From: Planctomycetota bacterium
Lineage (GTDB): Bacteria > Planctomycetota > Phycisphaerae > Phycisphaerales > SM1A02
DNA: 64,000 bases
Direction: 5' to 3'
NCBI GenBank assembly: GCA_022568135.1
Contig: JADFFQ010000001.1
Coordinates: forward strand, 62,001-126,000
Shown: positions 26,803 to 35,463 of the stretch, one piece after another
Layout of the letters: every line of letters begins with the position of its first letter
Position numbering within the stretch: position 1 is the first letter of the stretch
Translations under genes and position numbers: made by a program
The notes under the pieces: generated by a model
Told to the model about the DNA's origin: nothing
The model's input: only the letters and a program-made list of their open reading frames with translations
Databases searched by the model: none

Positions 26803-26882
26803 GCCCGAGCGCGCTTTGGCGCCGCTCCTTTGTGAAGATGCACCGTTTGGCCCGCGGGCTCTTCCTCGTACGGGTCCAAAAC

Positions 26883-27131
26883 TCAGACCAACTGAAAGTG
26901 ACACTTGATCAGCCGGTGGGAGGCAGTAGAGGTGGACTTCTCATCGACAGTGTCCGGCATCCATTGGGGGTAACAGAGTGGCCGATCCTGATCTTCCTCG
27001 TCGGTGTCGGTGTTGGCGGCAATGACTAGGTCGGGGCTCCAGGTCCAGACACGGACTTGTGTGGCGGAGTTCACCGACGGTACGGCCGCGCGGGCCATCG
27101 GATCCAGGTCGGCCCCCACCGGGTCGCGCAG
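26883..27131 (-). pseudogene. Decayed C-terminal coding fragment, copy A
   Basis: Read on the minus strand this gives a C-terminus with WTWSPDLVIAANTDTDEEDQ, then YPQWMPDTVDEKSTSTAS and a stop. The same protein sequence, with substitutions, is found at 39109-39345, where a TGA replaces the first TGG. Conservation of the reading frame between copies shows both come from a real gene whose N-terminus is missing. The stop codon abuts the GGGTCCAAAACTCAG motif that recurs in the island. Family unknown. Confidence 0.45.
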
Positions 27132-27545
27132 TACATGGGTTCGACCTGGAGGCCGTTCTCATGGGCGACGGGCAAGACCATTCAGGTCCGACGGGGCCGG
27201 GTTTGCCGGGCCGCGTGGCAGGGATGACCTGGAGCACCGCCGCTGCGTAGGCTCACCCATCGACCGTCCCAACCTGGCTTGGACGTGTGGGCCACGTGGC
27301 AATCCACGTGGAAGGGGGGCGCCAGTGGATTCGACCTGGACGTGCGCACGGACCTACGTGGGCTTGATCTGTACTGACAGCCCAGAATCCGCGGTAGCCG
27401 CACTTCGGCGGGGCGAAGGAGTCACCCACGTGGACCTGGATCGGATGGGTCGCTTGGGCCTGGGATGGCCACGTAGCGGTGATCGGGAATCGGAGCTACG
27501 CGACCGCCGAAACACGTGTCATAGTCGCGCGGGGGTGACACACCC
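27132..27545. other. Gene-free stretch with repeated CCACGTGG palindromes
   Basis: No credible coding frame. Three perfect 8-bp palindromes CCACGTGG lie at 27292-27299, 27304-27311 and 27426-27433; the first two are only 4 bases apart and can form a hairpin. Confidence 0.4.
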
Positions 27546-27675
27546 TAACGATTTGACACGACCAAGGTTACGGCGCCTCGGCACCCTCTGGCCTATGACA
27601 AAAAGGACACCACTTTTCTGCTCGTTACCCTATGGTTTTGGGGTCGTTGAGTTGCGAGAAAGATATGGTGCGTAT

Positions 27676-27701
27676 CGGCCTCCATTCGGCAGCGGAGGCC
27701 G
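27676..27701 (-). terminator. Conserved hairpin downstream of recombinase 1
   Basis: Arms CGGCCTCC/GGAGGCCG with a 10-base loop lie 8 bases past the recombinase stop. The equivalent position in copy 2 has a different but also perfectly paired stem (GCCTCCGC/GCGGAGGC), so pairing is conserved while sequence changes. No U tract; it may be a Rho-independent-like 3' end or an RNA stabiliser. Confidence 0.5.
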
Positions 27702-27708
27702 ACGTTGG

Positions 27709-29685
27709 CTACTCGCCGCGACCGCTTTCGCGCCCGCTTCCCGGCGGCCGGCCGCGCCGCACCTCCGGCAGCTTCACGGCCACCGCCTCCGTCACCGCGG
27801 CGACCGGCCCGCCCACGATCGACGGCAGCACGCGCACCTCGATCTTGGCCTCGTGCTTCTCGCGATCGATCACGATCTGGTCAACGCACCGTCGCACCAC
27901 GGCCTGCCGTTGGTCCAGTGGTCCTTCGCGCAGTGACGGCTCAAGGCAGGCGACGAACCGTGCCGTTTCTGCCACGAGATCATGAACCTCCGCCTCCGTT
28001 AGCGCCAGGCGCTCCAGCGACTCGATCTGGGTCTCCAGTCGCTCGCGCTCTTTGTTCAGTTCTTCGAGCCGCTGATCGACCAGCTGGCGGTTCGTCGCCG
28101 TGATGTTGTCCAGCAGATTCCGCGTGGTTTTGTCGATGCGCTTGAGACGTGATTCCAGCTTCTTCTGTTGCCTCACGACTTGGTCGTGGTCCTCGTTGAT
28201 GTGGATTCCCACTGCCTCGGTGATCCGCGTCCTCGCGCCTTTGCCCGCGTATTGAGCGTAGAAGTCCACCAGCGTCTTGATCACCGCCTCCTCGATCGCG
28301 TCCTTGGGGACAGCGCCGAGGGTGCACATGCTCCGCCCGTGGCGAATGTAGCCGCCGCAGGCGTAGTTAAAGGTCCGCCGGCGTGATCCATTCTCGCCCC
28401 GATTGTTGCCGTAGCGCGTGTAGCCTTCGTAGCGACTCCCGCAGTTCGAGCAGACGCCAAGCCCGGAGAGCAGGAACTTTGCCCGCGGACCGGTCCAGCC
28501 GCCGATGCGCTCGCCGGCCGGCGCGCCGGTCCGGGGGTTGATCCCGCGCTGGAGTCTCGATGAAGGTTGCTTCTGGAGGCGTTGCTTGGCCGACTCCCAG
28601 ATGCGCCGACTCACGGTTGGCGGGTGGGCGTTCTCGACGACGAGCCAATCCGACTCGTCGTTCTGTTCCAGCCGCCGACCATGTATGCCCTTTCGTTCGA
28701 CCGCCCGTCCATCGACGATGCGGTAGAACCGCGCATCGGTCCGTCGGTTCCAGGCCATGTCGCCGGTGTAGGCGGGGTTGATCAGGATTCCACGAACCGA
28801 GGTCAGCGACCACTTTCCGCTGTAGTGCACTGCCCATTCGGGGCCTCTCGGCGGTGGAATGCCGTCTCGGTTCAAGGCGTCGGCAACGGCCTTGAAGCCG
28901 CGGCGCTCCTGGACGTACATCGTGAAGATCCGCTGGATCGTCTCCACCCGGCTCTTCTCGCTGGGGATCAGCTTACACCGGTCCTTGCGGGAGACGCTGA
29001 TCGACTCACCCCGTTCGAGCGTGCGGACCAGAATTCCCTTCTGATCGAACATCTGCTTGGTTCCGTCGCGCATGTAGCGGAGGATGAACAGGAACTGGCC
29101 CGACTGGCTCTCATAGCCCAGGTCGTAGCCGTAGGGCGGGGCGCCGCCCATCCACCAGCCTTCACCGTTGCCTGCGGCATCCCCGTTGGTCGCCTTGCTC
29201 ACCAACCCGCGAATGACCACCTTGGACAGGTCCTTGCTTTCCTCTCTGGCCTGCCATTGCTTGACGGGGCGAATCAGATCGTCGGTTCCATCGCCGGTGA
29301 AGTTCTCGCTGGTGTAGTGGACCTCGACGCCGTGGGTGCGAAGGACGTGGCGGTAATAGCCCGCCTCATCGTTGTCGACTCTGCCGAAGCGCTTGACGTC
29401 GTAGACGATGATCATGCCGAAGTCGCAGGTGGGGCGCTTGGCGTCGGCCATCATCGCCTGGAACGCGCGTCGCCCGACGGTGCTGGTGCCGCTGATCGCA
29501 TCGTCCACGTAGTAGCGCAGCAACCGCAGGCCGTGCTCATCGGCATACTTTTCGATGGCCCGCTTCTGATCGGGAATCGACTGCTCCTGGCGATCGGTTG
29601 ACCGCCGCACGTAGCCGACGGCCCGCACTGTCCTGGCGCGCACCTTGCCGCCGCGCGGGGCGTTGATGGTGTTGGCCCTGGCCAT
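27709..29685 (-). CDS. Large serine recombinase 1
   Basis: The start at 29685 has an AAGGAGG Shine-Dalgarno; the in-frame upstream extension is promoter region. The 658-aa protein has a resolvase domain (residues ~20-165: VGYVRRSTDRQEQSIPDQKR with the catalytic Ser after RR, DDAISGTSTVGRRAFQ and VYDVKRFGR), a recombinase domain (~190-330), a zinc ribbon (CSNCGSRYEGYTRYG... YACGGYIRHGRSMCTLG) and a C-terminal coiled coil (~500-580) followed by a basic tail. It catalyses integration or excision through a Ser-DNA intermediate. About 90% identical by eye to the copy at 40692-42665. Confidence 0.93.
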   Translation of the reverse strand: MARANTINAPRGGKVRARTVRAVGYVRRSTDRQEQSIPDQKRAIEKYADEHGLRLLRYYVDDAISGTSTVGRRAFQAMMADAKRPTCDFGMIIVYDVKRFGRVDNDEAGYYRHVLRTHGVEVHYTSENFTGDGTDDLIRPVKQWQAREESKDLSKVVIRGLVSKATNGDAAGNGEGWWMGGAPPYGYDLGYESQSGQFLFILRYMRDGTKQMFDQKGILVRTLERGESISVSRKDRCKLIPSEKSRVETIQRIFTMYVQERRGFKAVADALNRDGIPPPRGPEWAVHYSGKWSLTSVRGILINPAYTGDMAWNRRTDARFYRIVDGRAVERKGIHGRRLEQNDESDWLVVENAHPPTVSRRIWESAKQRLQKQPSSRLQRGINPRTGAPAGERIGGWTGPRAKFLLSGLGVCSNCGSRYEGYTRYGNNRGENGSRRRTFNYACGGYIRHGRSMCTLGAVPKDAIEEAVIKTLVDFYAQYAGKGARTRITEAVGIHINEDHDQVVRQQKKLESRLKRIDKTTRNLLDNITATNRQLVDQRLEELNKERERLETQIESLERLALTEAEVHDLVAETARFVACLEPSLREGPLDQRQAVVRRCVDQIVIDREKHEAKIEVRVLPSIVGGPVAAVTEAVAVKLPEVRRGRPPGSGRESGRGE

Positions 29686-29990
29686 GACTGGACCTCCTTC
29701 CGCCGCCCTGCGCGACATGTCGTCCGCCCAGGGGGGTAGGGGGTCATGGGGGCCTAAGGTGGGCCGAACATCAAGGCGATTGTGGGCGAATCCGGCGAGT
29801 TCTGGCCAGAATCTGGCCATCCGGGCCCAGAATCGGCCAATGCGGCCAACCTGCGCCCGGATGCCGATTCCTCGCCCTCGGGCCTTGCTGTCGGGGCCAC
29901 GTCGCGCATCATGCCAGCGGGTTCGCGCGAGCAGGTTGCCGCGATCACGTGCCCTGCAATGGCCGCCTTGGGCGTTGGAGAATTCCAGTG
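29686..29990. promoter_or_regulatory. Divergent control or att-like region, copy 1
   Basis: This ~305-bp stretch between the divergent recombinase and small gene is kept nearly unchanged in copy 2 (42666-42970), and its first part is also recognisable in the remnant at 34033-34170. It contains a run of related strings (TCTGGCCAGA, ATCTGGCCAT, GGGCCCAGA, ATCGGCCAAT) forming overlapping inverted repeats around 29804-29850. Such a block may bind the recombinase or the small protein, or hold the attachment site. Confidence 0.45.
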
Positions 29991-30428
29991 ATGTCAGACG
30001 CACAGCAATCTACGGACTCGTCGTCTGGACCGTCGGCAACCCAGCGTCTCAGCGCCGGCCATAGAAGCATTCGTGTTCCGCTACGAGTGATGCTCGACGT
30101 GCAGGATGAATTGACCGATCTGGCGGCGGTGCTCGGTTGTCTGACGGCGATACGGTCGCTTCTTCGCGTGATGGGCGAGGTTGTTGAGCCGGCGGAGGCC
30201 TTGGGCACCAAGCCCAGCGCGGATCGAATCGGAACTGCTGCTGCGGAGCTCTTTGAAGGATCGCTCGACGAATACCTGACCGATGCGGCATGGACATTGG
30301 ACCGCCAGACAGACGCGGAAGTTCTCGTCGACCTCGCCAGTGCCCCGGACACGATCACGACCTGCGTGCAATTGCGGCTGTACCGGCTCCATGCGCTGCT
30401 GAGGATGGCCTGCACATCTCAGAAATAA
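29991..30428 (+). CDS. Small protein paired with serine recombinase, copy 1
   Basis: 145 aa starting MSDAQQSTDSS, with GGAG 10 bases upstream. The N-terminus is Ser/Gln-rich and disordered, the rest helical (VMLDVQDELTDLAAVLGCL, EPAEALGTKPSADRIGTAAAELFEG, TITTCVQLRLYRLHALLRM). No known fold recognised. A homologue sits in the same divergent place in copy 2, so it is part of the mobile unit and may assist or direct recombination; that role is inference. Confidence 0.6.
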   Translation: MSDAQQSTDSSSGPSATQRLSAGHRSIRVPLRVMLDVQDELTDLAAVLGCLTAIRSLLRVMGEVVEPAEALGTKPSADRIGTAAAELFEGSLDEYLTDAAWTLDRQTDAEVLVDLASAPDTITTCVQLRLYRLHALLRMACTSQK

Positions 30429-30642
30429 CGTACTCCCGGAGCCTGCGGGATTCCCGAGCGGCAGCAACCACCGGATTCCCCAGCCGGGGCCGCGGCGCTG
30501 CAAGTACGGGCGAGCGCTGCTTGGCGACCCTATGAGCGTCCGCTCGTCCATACGTTTGAAGGCCCGGTTTTGCACGAATCCGTTCGCCCCTGGCTTCACC
30601 GGGGATCGATCTGGCAGCACACCATCGGATACACTCCTATCC

Positions 30643-30840
30643 ATGGCCGGGGATCGACCATCAATCACGCCGGGCGAACCACCGACGGTCGTGGCCGAAC
30701 TCGTCCGCCGATTCGACGACCACGTCGACGCGTACGAGTCCGGCCGATACAACGAGATCCAGCTCCGCCAGGAATTCATCAACCCGTTGTTCAAGGCTCT
30801 CGGCGGGGATGTGGACAATGAGCAAGGGTATCGTATGTAG
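30643..30840 (+). pseudogene. N-terminal remnant of a type IIG restriction-modification enzyme
   Basis: The 65-residue fragment begins MAGDRPSITPG and contains VAELVRRFDDHVDAYESGRY followed by NEIQLRQEFINPLFKALGGD and DNEQGY, the conserved N-terminal nuclease-side start of Eco57I-like type IIG proteins (normally about 1,000 aa and continuing ...GYAEAYKDV). It stops at a TAG just after the QGY motif, so over 90% of the gene is gone. Lies directly before the AAA_13 ATPase. Confidence 0.65.
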
Positions 30841-30870
30841 GGAAGAAACACTCCGGACAAAACCAACAAA

Positions 30871-33465
30871 ATGGCTAACGTTGACATTCTCCAGGAAATC
30901 TTAGATTGGTCGTCTACTCGGCCGCCGTGGCAGTGTGACGCGCTCCGGCGACTCGTTACCCGAGGCGAAATTGACGATGACGACGTCAATGACCTCACGA
31001 ACATTTGCAAGGCTCGTCACGGGTTGGCAGCCAAGCGCAAGCCCGAACCGCTCGAAGCGAAACACTTGCCAGAACCGGGAGCGGGCAGCGAACCAGTCTC
31101 CCTCACGTCGCTTACACATCACGAAGGCGTCAATGCGCTCGCGAGGGCCCAGACGATCGAGTTTGGACCTTCGTTGACGATTGTGTATGGGGCCAATGCC
31201 GCTGGGAAGTCCGGCTATACACGCATCCTCAAGCGAGCATGTCGAGCGCGTGGGGCTGAAGAGATCTTGGGAAACGTCGTGGCCGGAACCGCTCCCGGCC
31301 GTCCTTCATCCACAATCAAATTTGATGTTGGTGGGACGCCGAGTGAGCTTCTCTGGGATGATGACCAGGCGGGTAACAGCGACCTTGGCAGGGTCAGCGT
31401 GTTCGATCGGCATTGTGCGAGCGTCTACATCGCACAACAGACCGACGTTGCTTTCAGACCGCTCGGGCTTGACCTCTTCGATAAGCTCTCAGATGCGTGC
31501 GAAGCCGTTCGAAAAGCACTCGACAAGGAACGGAAAGAGCTTGCCGCAACGACGCTTGAATTCCCGAATGTGCCCGAGGGAACAAGGGTCCACGATCTGG
31601 TATCGCACGTGACTTCACTCACGGATCCGGAAGCCGTAAAGGAGCTGGCGTCGCTGTCCGAAGCCGAGATGGCGCATATGGAGGAGCTGCGAAAAAGGCT
31701 CCAGGATCTACAGAGTCATGATCCCGACAAGACCGGTCGTGCGCTGGAGCTTCGGGCGAAGCGTGTGGAAGCCTTGGCTGAAAAGATCGGAGCGGTTGCT
31801 GAGACGCTTTCCGACTCCGCGATCGCGGAGGTGTTCACGGCTCGCGACCGCATGATTGAGACTCGGCAGGCTGCCGAGCAGATGCGACGAGCCACATTCG
31901 AAGAGCAACCACTCCCGAATGGTGGCTCGGATGCATGGCGAGCGCTTTGGGCGGCTGCAGAGCGCTTCTCGACGGCTGAGGCATATCCAGATCAGCCTTT
32001 CCCGGTCACAGGTGAAGATTCGCGATGCGTCTTTTGCCAACAGGAACTGCAGAACGATGGCGCGGAACGGCTGCGACAGTTTCACGAATTCCTCAGCTCC
32101 GCGGTGCAGCGTGACTCCGACAAGGCGACGACATTGTTTCAAGGTCTGCACAAGCGGCTGGGTGATCTGGTCGTAGCGGACGACCCAACGACCCAGGCAT
32201 TGGAAGAACTCGAGATTGAGGATTCGACCTTGGCTGACACCGCCAAGGAATGCCTGGAGGCAGCTGAGGAAAGACGAGAAGCGGTGACAACGGCGCTCGA
32301 GGAGGACTTGCCATGTCCACCGAATCTGCCGGAGAAGCCGCTGGACTCACAGGTCTTGGCGGCTCAGGTTCAAACCCTAAGGGATCGCGCAGAAGAACTC
32401 AGGAAGGGAAGCCATCCGGAGGCGAAAGCCAAGTTCCAGGAGGAACTTCAGGAGCTTTACTCTCGGCGGTTGCTGGGCAGCCACCTGGCTGCTGTCCTTC
32501 AAGAAATCGAACGAAAGAAGAAGCTCGCTGCGTACCAGCTTTGCCTCGACGACACGACGACCACCGGAATCACACGGAAAGGCAGTGAGGTTACGAAACG
32601 AGCGGTAACTGAGCAGCTTGCCAAGAGCTTCAAACAAGAGCTCAGGTCCCTCGACTTTCGGCACATTGAGGTTGAAATGACGGCAGCGGGAGGCGCGCGC
32701 GGCGCGCTTTACCACAAGCTGCAACTCAAGCGAGCACCTGGCGTCTCTGTACCCAAGGTCGTGAGCGAGGGTGAGGCGCTCTGCCTTTCAATCGCGTCGT
32801 TCTTCGCAGAACTCAGCACGACGCCAGATCGGTCGACGATTCTCTTCGACGACCCGGTGTCGTCTCTCGACCATACATGGCGCGGGAACGTCGCTCGGCG
32901 GTTGGTACTCGAATCGCAATCTCGGCAGGTTGTGGTTTTCACGCACGACATAGTGTTCCTGCTCACCCTCATGGAGCACGCGAGAGATAATGACGTCGAC
33001 TTGACACACCAGTACTTGCGGAGAGACAGGACGGGAGCTGGTCTATGCGCCAAAGAGCTGCCCTGGGAAGCCATGCCTGTCAGCAAGCGGATCGGGCACT
33101 TGAGAGCGCTACGGCAGGATGCCGAGAAGCTGCACCGCACGGGGGATCAGCAAGAGTACGAACGCGACGCCATCAGAATATATGACCTCCTGCGTAAGGC
33201 CTGGGAGCGGGCGGTTGAAGAGGTCCTCTTGTACGGTATCGTGGAACGCTACCGCAACAGTGTCCAGACCCAGAGGTCGAAGTACTTGGCCGATATCACC
33301 GACGCTGACTGTAGGGCTCTTGATGCTGGAATGACAAAGACCTCGAAGTGGCTCCACGATCAGGCACCCGCCGAGAGCGCGCCCGTCCCCGATCCGAGCG
33401 AGCTTCAGGATGACATCAACGCGCTGGACGACTGGGTCAAGGGCATCCGTAAACGGCGTAAGTGA
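30871..33465 (+). CDS. AAA_13/RloC-like ABC-type ATPase with CxxC hook, probable defence protein
   Basis: 864 aa. The N-terminal ~95 residues (DILQEILDWSSTRPPWQCDA) are a conserved leader of this family. Walker A is IVYGANAAGKSGYTRIL (~residue 110), followed by a long coiled coil (~210-600) carrying a Rad50-like hook CVFC near residue 389, then Walker B/D-loop STILFDDPVSSLDHTWRG and a switch His (VVFTHDIVFLL). The C-terminal ~130 residues (RIYDLLRKAWERAVEEVLLYGIV... WLHDQAP) may be an effector region. Among known proteins this plan is closest to AAA_13 members such as the PrrC/RloC anticodon nucleases, though I cannot confirm the nuclease triad. The island context supports an anti-phage role. 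Confidence 0.8.
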   Translation: MANVDILQEILDWSSTRPPWQCDALRRLVTRGEIDDDDVNDLTNICKARHGLAAKRKPEPLEAKHLPEPGAGSEPVSLTSLTHHEGVNALARAQTIEFGPSLTIVYGANAAGKSGYTRILKRACRARGAEEILGNVVAGTAPGRPSSTIKFDVGGTPSELLWDDDQAGNSDLGRVSVFDRHCASVYIAQQTDVAFRPLGLDLFDKLSDACEAVRKALDKERKELAATTLEFPNVPEGTRVHDLVSHVTSLTDPEAVKELASLSEAEMAHMEELRKRLQDLQSHDPDKTGRALELRAKRVEALAEKIGAVAETLSDSAIAEVFTARDRMIETRQAAEQMRRATFEEQPLPNGGSDAWRALWAAAERFSTAEAYPDQPFPVTGEDSRCVFCQQELQNDGAERLRQFHEFLSSAVQRDSDKATTLFQGLHKRLGDLVVADDPTTQALEELEIEDSTLADTAKECLEAAEERREAVTTALEEDLPCPPNLPEKPLDSQVLAAQVQTLRDRAEELRKGSHPEAKAKFQEELQELYSRRLLGSHLAAVLQEIERKKKLAAYQLCLDDTTTTGITRKGSEVTKRAVTEQLAKSFKQELRSLDFRHIEVEMTAAGGARGALYHKLQLKRAPGVSVPKVVSEGEALCLSIASFFAELSTTPDRSTILFDDPVSSLDHTWRGNVARRLVLESQSRQVVVFTHDIVFLLTLMEHARDNDVDLTHQYLRRDRTGAGLCAKELPWEAMPVSKRIGHLRALRQDAEKLHRTGDQQEYERDAIRIYDLLRKAWERAVEEVLLYGIVERYRNSVQTQRSKYLADITDADCRALDAGMTKTSKWLHDQAPAESAPVPDPSELQDDINALDDWVKGIRKRRK

Positions 33466-33904
33466 CCTGTCCGCTGTTCAACTTCGAGCCTGGATAATCG
33501 AAGTCGCGGAACGGCCGCGCGCACTCGCGATCTCTGCCTGCAAACGTGCGAGATGGCGCAAGGTGCAAAGAGGCGGCATGATGTGCTGGGTTGAGTATTG
33601 GACCCATACGGGATGGAGCTCAGCTGCGGGCCGGCGACGACGCAGCAACTCGCTTCATGCGATGACGAAGGTCGGGGGGGACTTAAGGTGGGGCTCATCC
33701 TGGATCATCTCCTTCGCCAGTCGAAAATCGTCACGAGCAGCCATGATGAACCGCGATGCATTCATCACTTGTAGAGAGTTCATGTGCTCCACGTTGTCTG
33801 GTCGCAGCACCAACGGCATACCGGAGTTGATCGCAGCTTCAACTTCGCGCACAGCCGAACAGTGCGATAAGCAGTCGTGAGACGAGCATCCGCGGCATCA
33901 CAGT
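33466..33904. other. Gene-poor stretch with decayed fragments
   Basis: No intact gene is convincing. It contains one inverted copy of the GGGTCCAA motif (around 33594-33610). A minus-strand frame at 33655-33852 (EHMNSLQVMNASRFIMAARD) looks protein-like but is short and unrecognised. Confidence 0.35.
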
Positions 33905-34170
33905 TCCTTATGAACCGCGCCGACCGTGCACACACTTCGACCGTGACGGATGTAGCCGCCACAGCCGTAGTGCAGAGTCTTCTCGCGCAGGCTGTTGGTT
34001 CGGCTCGGATACCGCGTGTAGCCCCTCGCCATGGTAGTGGGCTCCTGTGCTGCTTCTCAGACGCCAAACCCGCGCCCTAGGGGTGTCGGAACATAGGGGC
34101 ATAGGGTGGGAGGGATAGCAAGGCGATAATGAGAGGATTAGCCAGATAAGCCCAGATTCCCGCGGATCAC
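33905..34170 (-). pseudogene. Third, internally deleted serine-recombinase remnant
   Basis: Minus-strand reading gives GYTRYPSRTNSLREKTLHYG then CGGYIRHGRSVCTVGAV, which matches the zinc-ribbon part of the two intact recombinases (GYTRYGNN... CGGYIRHGRSMCTLGAV). It is joined directly to a start-like ATG (34032) and to a 5' region resembling the conserved upstream block (GGGGCATAGGGTGGGAGGG... AAGGCGAT). About 450 codons of the N-terminal part are missing, so this is a deletion derivative of a related module. Confidence 0.6.
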
Positions 34171-34190
34171 GGCCAAGGGTCCGAGGTTGT

Positions 34191-34279
34191 TAGGCGGTGA
34201 AGCAGGACTGGGTGCCGCACGTCAGAATTGCGGCTGGCTCAAAACCCGGAGGTTGCAGGTTCAAATCCTGCCCCCGCTA
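34191..34279 (+). tRNA. tRNA-like sequence with intact initiator-Met-like 3' half, probably a remnant or att target
   Basis: The 3' half is convincing: T stem-loop GCAGG-TTCAAAT-CCTGC, variable loop AGGTT, acceptor strand CCCCGCT and discriminator A, resembling initiator tRNA. The anticodon arm (GGCTCAAAACCC) resembles GGGCTCATAACCC with CAA in place of CAT. The 5' half does not pair with the acceptor strand and contains an extra hairpin (CCGCA/TGCGG). It is therefore probably a partial tRNA left by integration next to the recombinase remnant rather than a working gene. Confidence 0.35.
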
Positions 34280-34293
34280 TTAATTCGGTATCT

Positions 34294-34326
34294 GCTAGGG
34301 CCGCTTCAGCGGCCCTAGCTCTTTTG
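34294..34326 (+). terminator. Strong intrinsic terminator
   Basis: A perfect 11-bp stem (GCTAGGGCCGC/GCGGCCCTAGC) with a TTCA tetraloop is followed by TCTTTT. It sits 14 bases after the tRNA-like end, the usual place for a tRNA terminator. Confidence 0.85.
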
Positions 34327-34608
34327 TCAAGCGCCACTTGCGCGAGTATCTCTTGGGTCGTCTGAACTCAAGTTTTCTGTCCCATCGCAAGTTCTTTGAA
34401 AGTGAAGGTGCGGGAAGTCACGGAGAATACTCTGACATAGCCGGTTGATGGTTGGTTCATGTCAGGGTATCATAGCGTGAAGAAGTGATTGCGCTACTCG
34501 TAGGTGGTGATCCCCAACATCTTGTAGGTTACAGTGTGTGTTATGCATCCTGTCGTGGGTTCGCGGAAGGCGACGGAATCAGGTACGCTCGTGGAATAGG
34601 AGGCATGG

Positions 34609-35463
34609 GTGTCGGGTAAGTCGACTATCAGAAGCGTTCGGAAAGCGCCAAGAAACCAGCTCAACGACCTTAGTGCCAAGGAGTGGATTCCCGAGACGGT
34701 ATCCGTCTGGACGCAGCGAGGGCTTGGCAAGGGGCACGAGCACGCGCAGATTGAGCGCGAGCACCCCGCACCATTCTCATTTCAGGATGTGGCGCGGCTC
34801 GTCCGCTTCTTCACTAAGCAGGGGGAGTTGGTCCTTGATCCATTCGTGGGAGTGGGGTCAACCCTGAAGGCCGCCGCCCTCGAAGGCCGTCGCGGTATCG
34901 GCATCGAACTGAACAAGCGATACGCAGACCTTGCGCGGAAGAGGTTGCGGTTGGAGGTAGAAGAGTCGCTGTTAGCCTCTGCGAAGCAAAGGGTGATTCG
35001 CGGAGATGCTGCGAAAGTGCTACGTAAGCTGCCAAAGGAGGAAGTCAAACTCGTCGTTACAAGTCCCCCCTATTGGAACATCCTCCATAAGAAGGACCAC
35101 AAGGCTGAGCAGGAGAGGCTGAGTAACGGACTGGACACGCACTACGGCGACGATCCGGCAGACCTCGGCAACATCGAGCTCTACGATGAGTTTCTACATC
35201 GGCTAGCGGACGTCTTGACGCTCACCCATCCGCTACTTGTGGCGAAGGGGCATCTGTGCATTGTTGTCGGCGATTTCCGACACAAGTCGCGCTATTTCAT
35301 GTTCCACGCCGATCTCTCGCGCGAGATGGAGTCGCGAGGCTTCGTCTTGAAGGGGCTGACCGTGCTTTATCAGAGGCACAAGAGAATATTTCCCTACGGA
35401 TACCCATACTCCTTTGTTCCGAATCTACATCATCAGTACATTATCATTCTGGCGAAGCAATGA
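34609..35463 (+). CDS. DNA methyltransferase 1 of a restriction-modification cassette
   Basis: The GTG at 34609 is used because AGGAGG lies just upstream; the nearby ATG is out of frame and soon stops. The 284-aa protein has the AdoMet-binding motif LVLDPFVGVGSTLKAA (~residue 75) before the catalytic motif TSPPYW (~152), i.e. order I then IV, and GIELNKRYADLARKRL. TSPPYW occurs in N4-cytosine and some N6-adenine enzymes. The gap between its motifs suggests the target-recognition part is at the C-terminus. Stop overlaps the next start by ATGA. Confidence 0.85.
   Translation: MSGKSTIRSVRKAPRNQLNDLSAKEWIPETVSVWTQRGLGKGHEHAQIEREHPAPFSFQDVARLVRFFTKQGELVLDPFVGVGSTLKAAALEGRRGIGIELNKRYADLARKRLRLEVEESLLASAKQRVIRGDAAKVLRKLPKEEVKLVVTSPPYWNILHKKDHKAEQERLSNGLDTHYGDDPADLGNIELYDEFLHRLADVLTLTHPLLVAKGHLCIVVGDFRHKSRYFMFHADLSREMESRGFVLKGLTVLYQRHKRIFPYGYPYSFVPNLHHQYIIILAKQ

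Larger units (their letters stand above)
27546..30425. mobile_element. Serine-recombinase module, copy 1
   Basis: From about 27546 to 30425 the DNA matches 40403-43405 along its full length: a 3' non-coding tail with TCTGGCCTATGACAAAA, a hairpin, the recombinase, a ~305-bp divergent promoter region and the small gene. Similarity stops abruptly after ACATCTCAGAAA at the right end. Nearly identical sequence in two places with different flanks shows a mobile or duplicated unit. True ends and att sites cannot be fixed by eye. Confidence 0.7.

Noticed and set aside
28567-29601. Long plus-strand ORF opposite recombinase 1 (and 41547-42737 opposite recombinase 2)
   Set aside because: Both mirror the recombinase codons; no start signal or recognisable domain.
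34231-34279. Selenocysteine or leucine tRNA
   Set aside because: The long-variable-arm folds I tried leave the acceptor stem unpaired; the 3' half fits a normal short variable loop.
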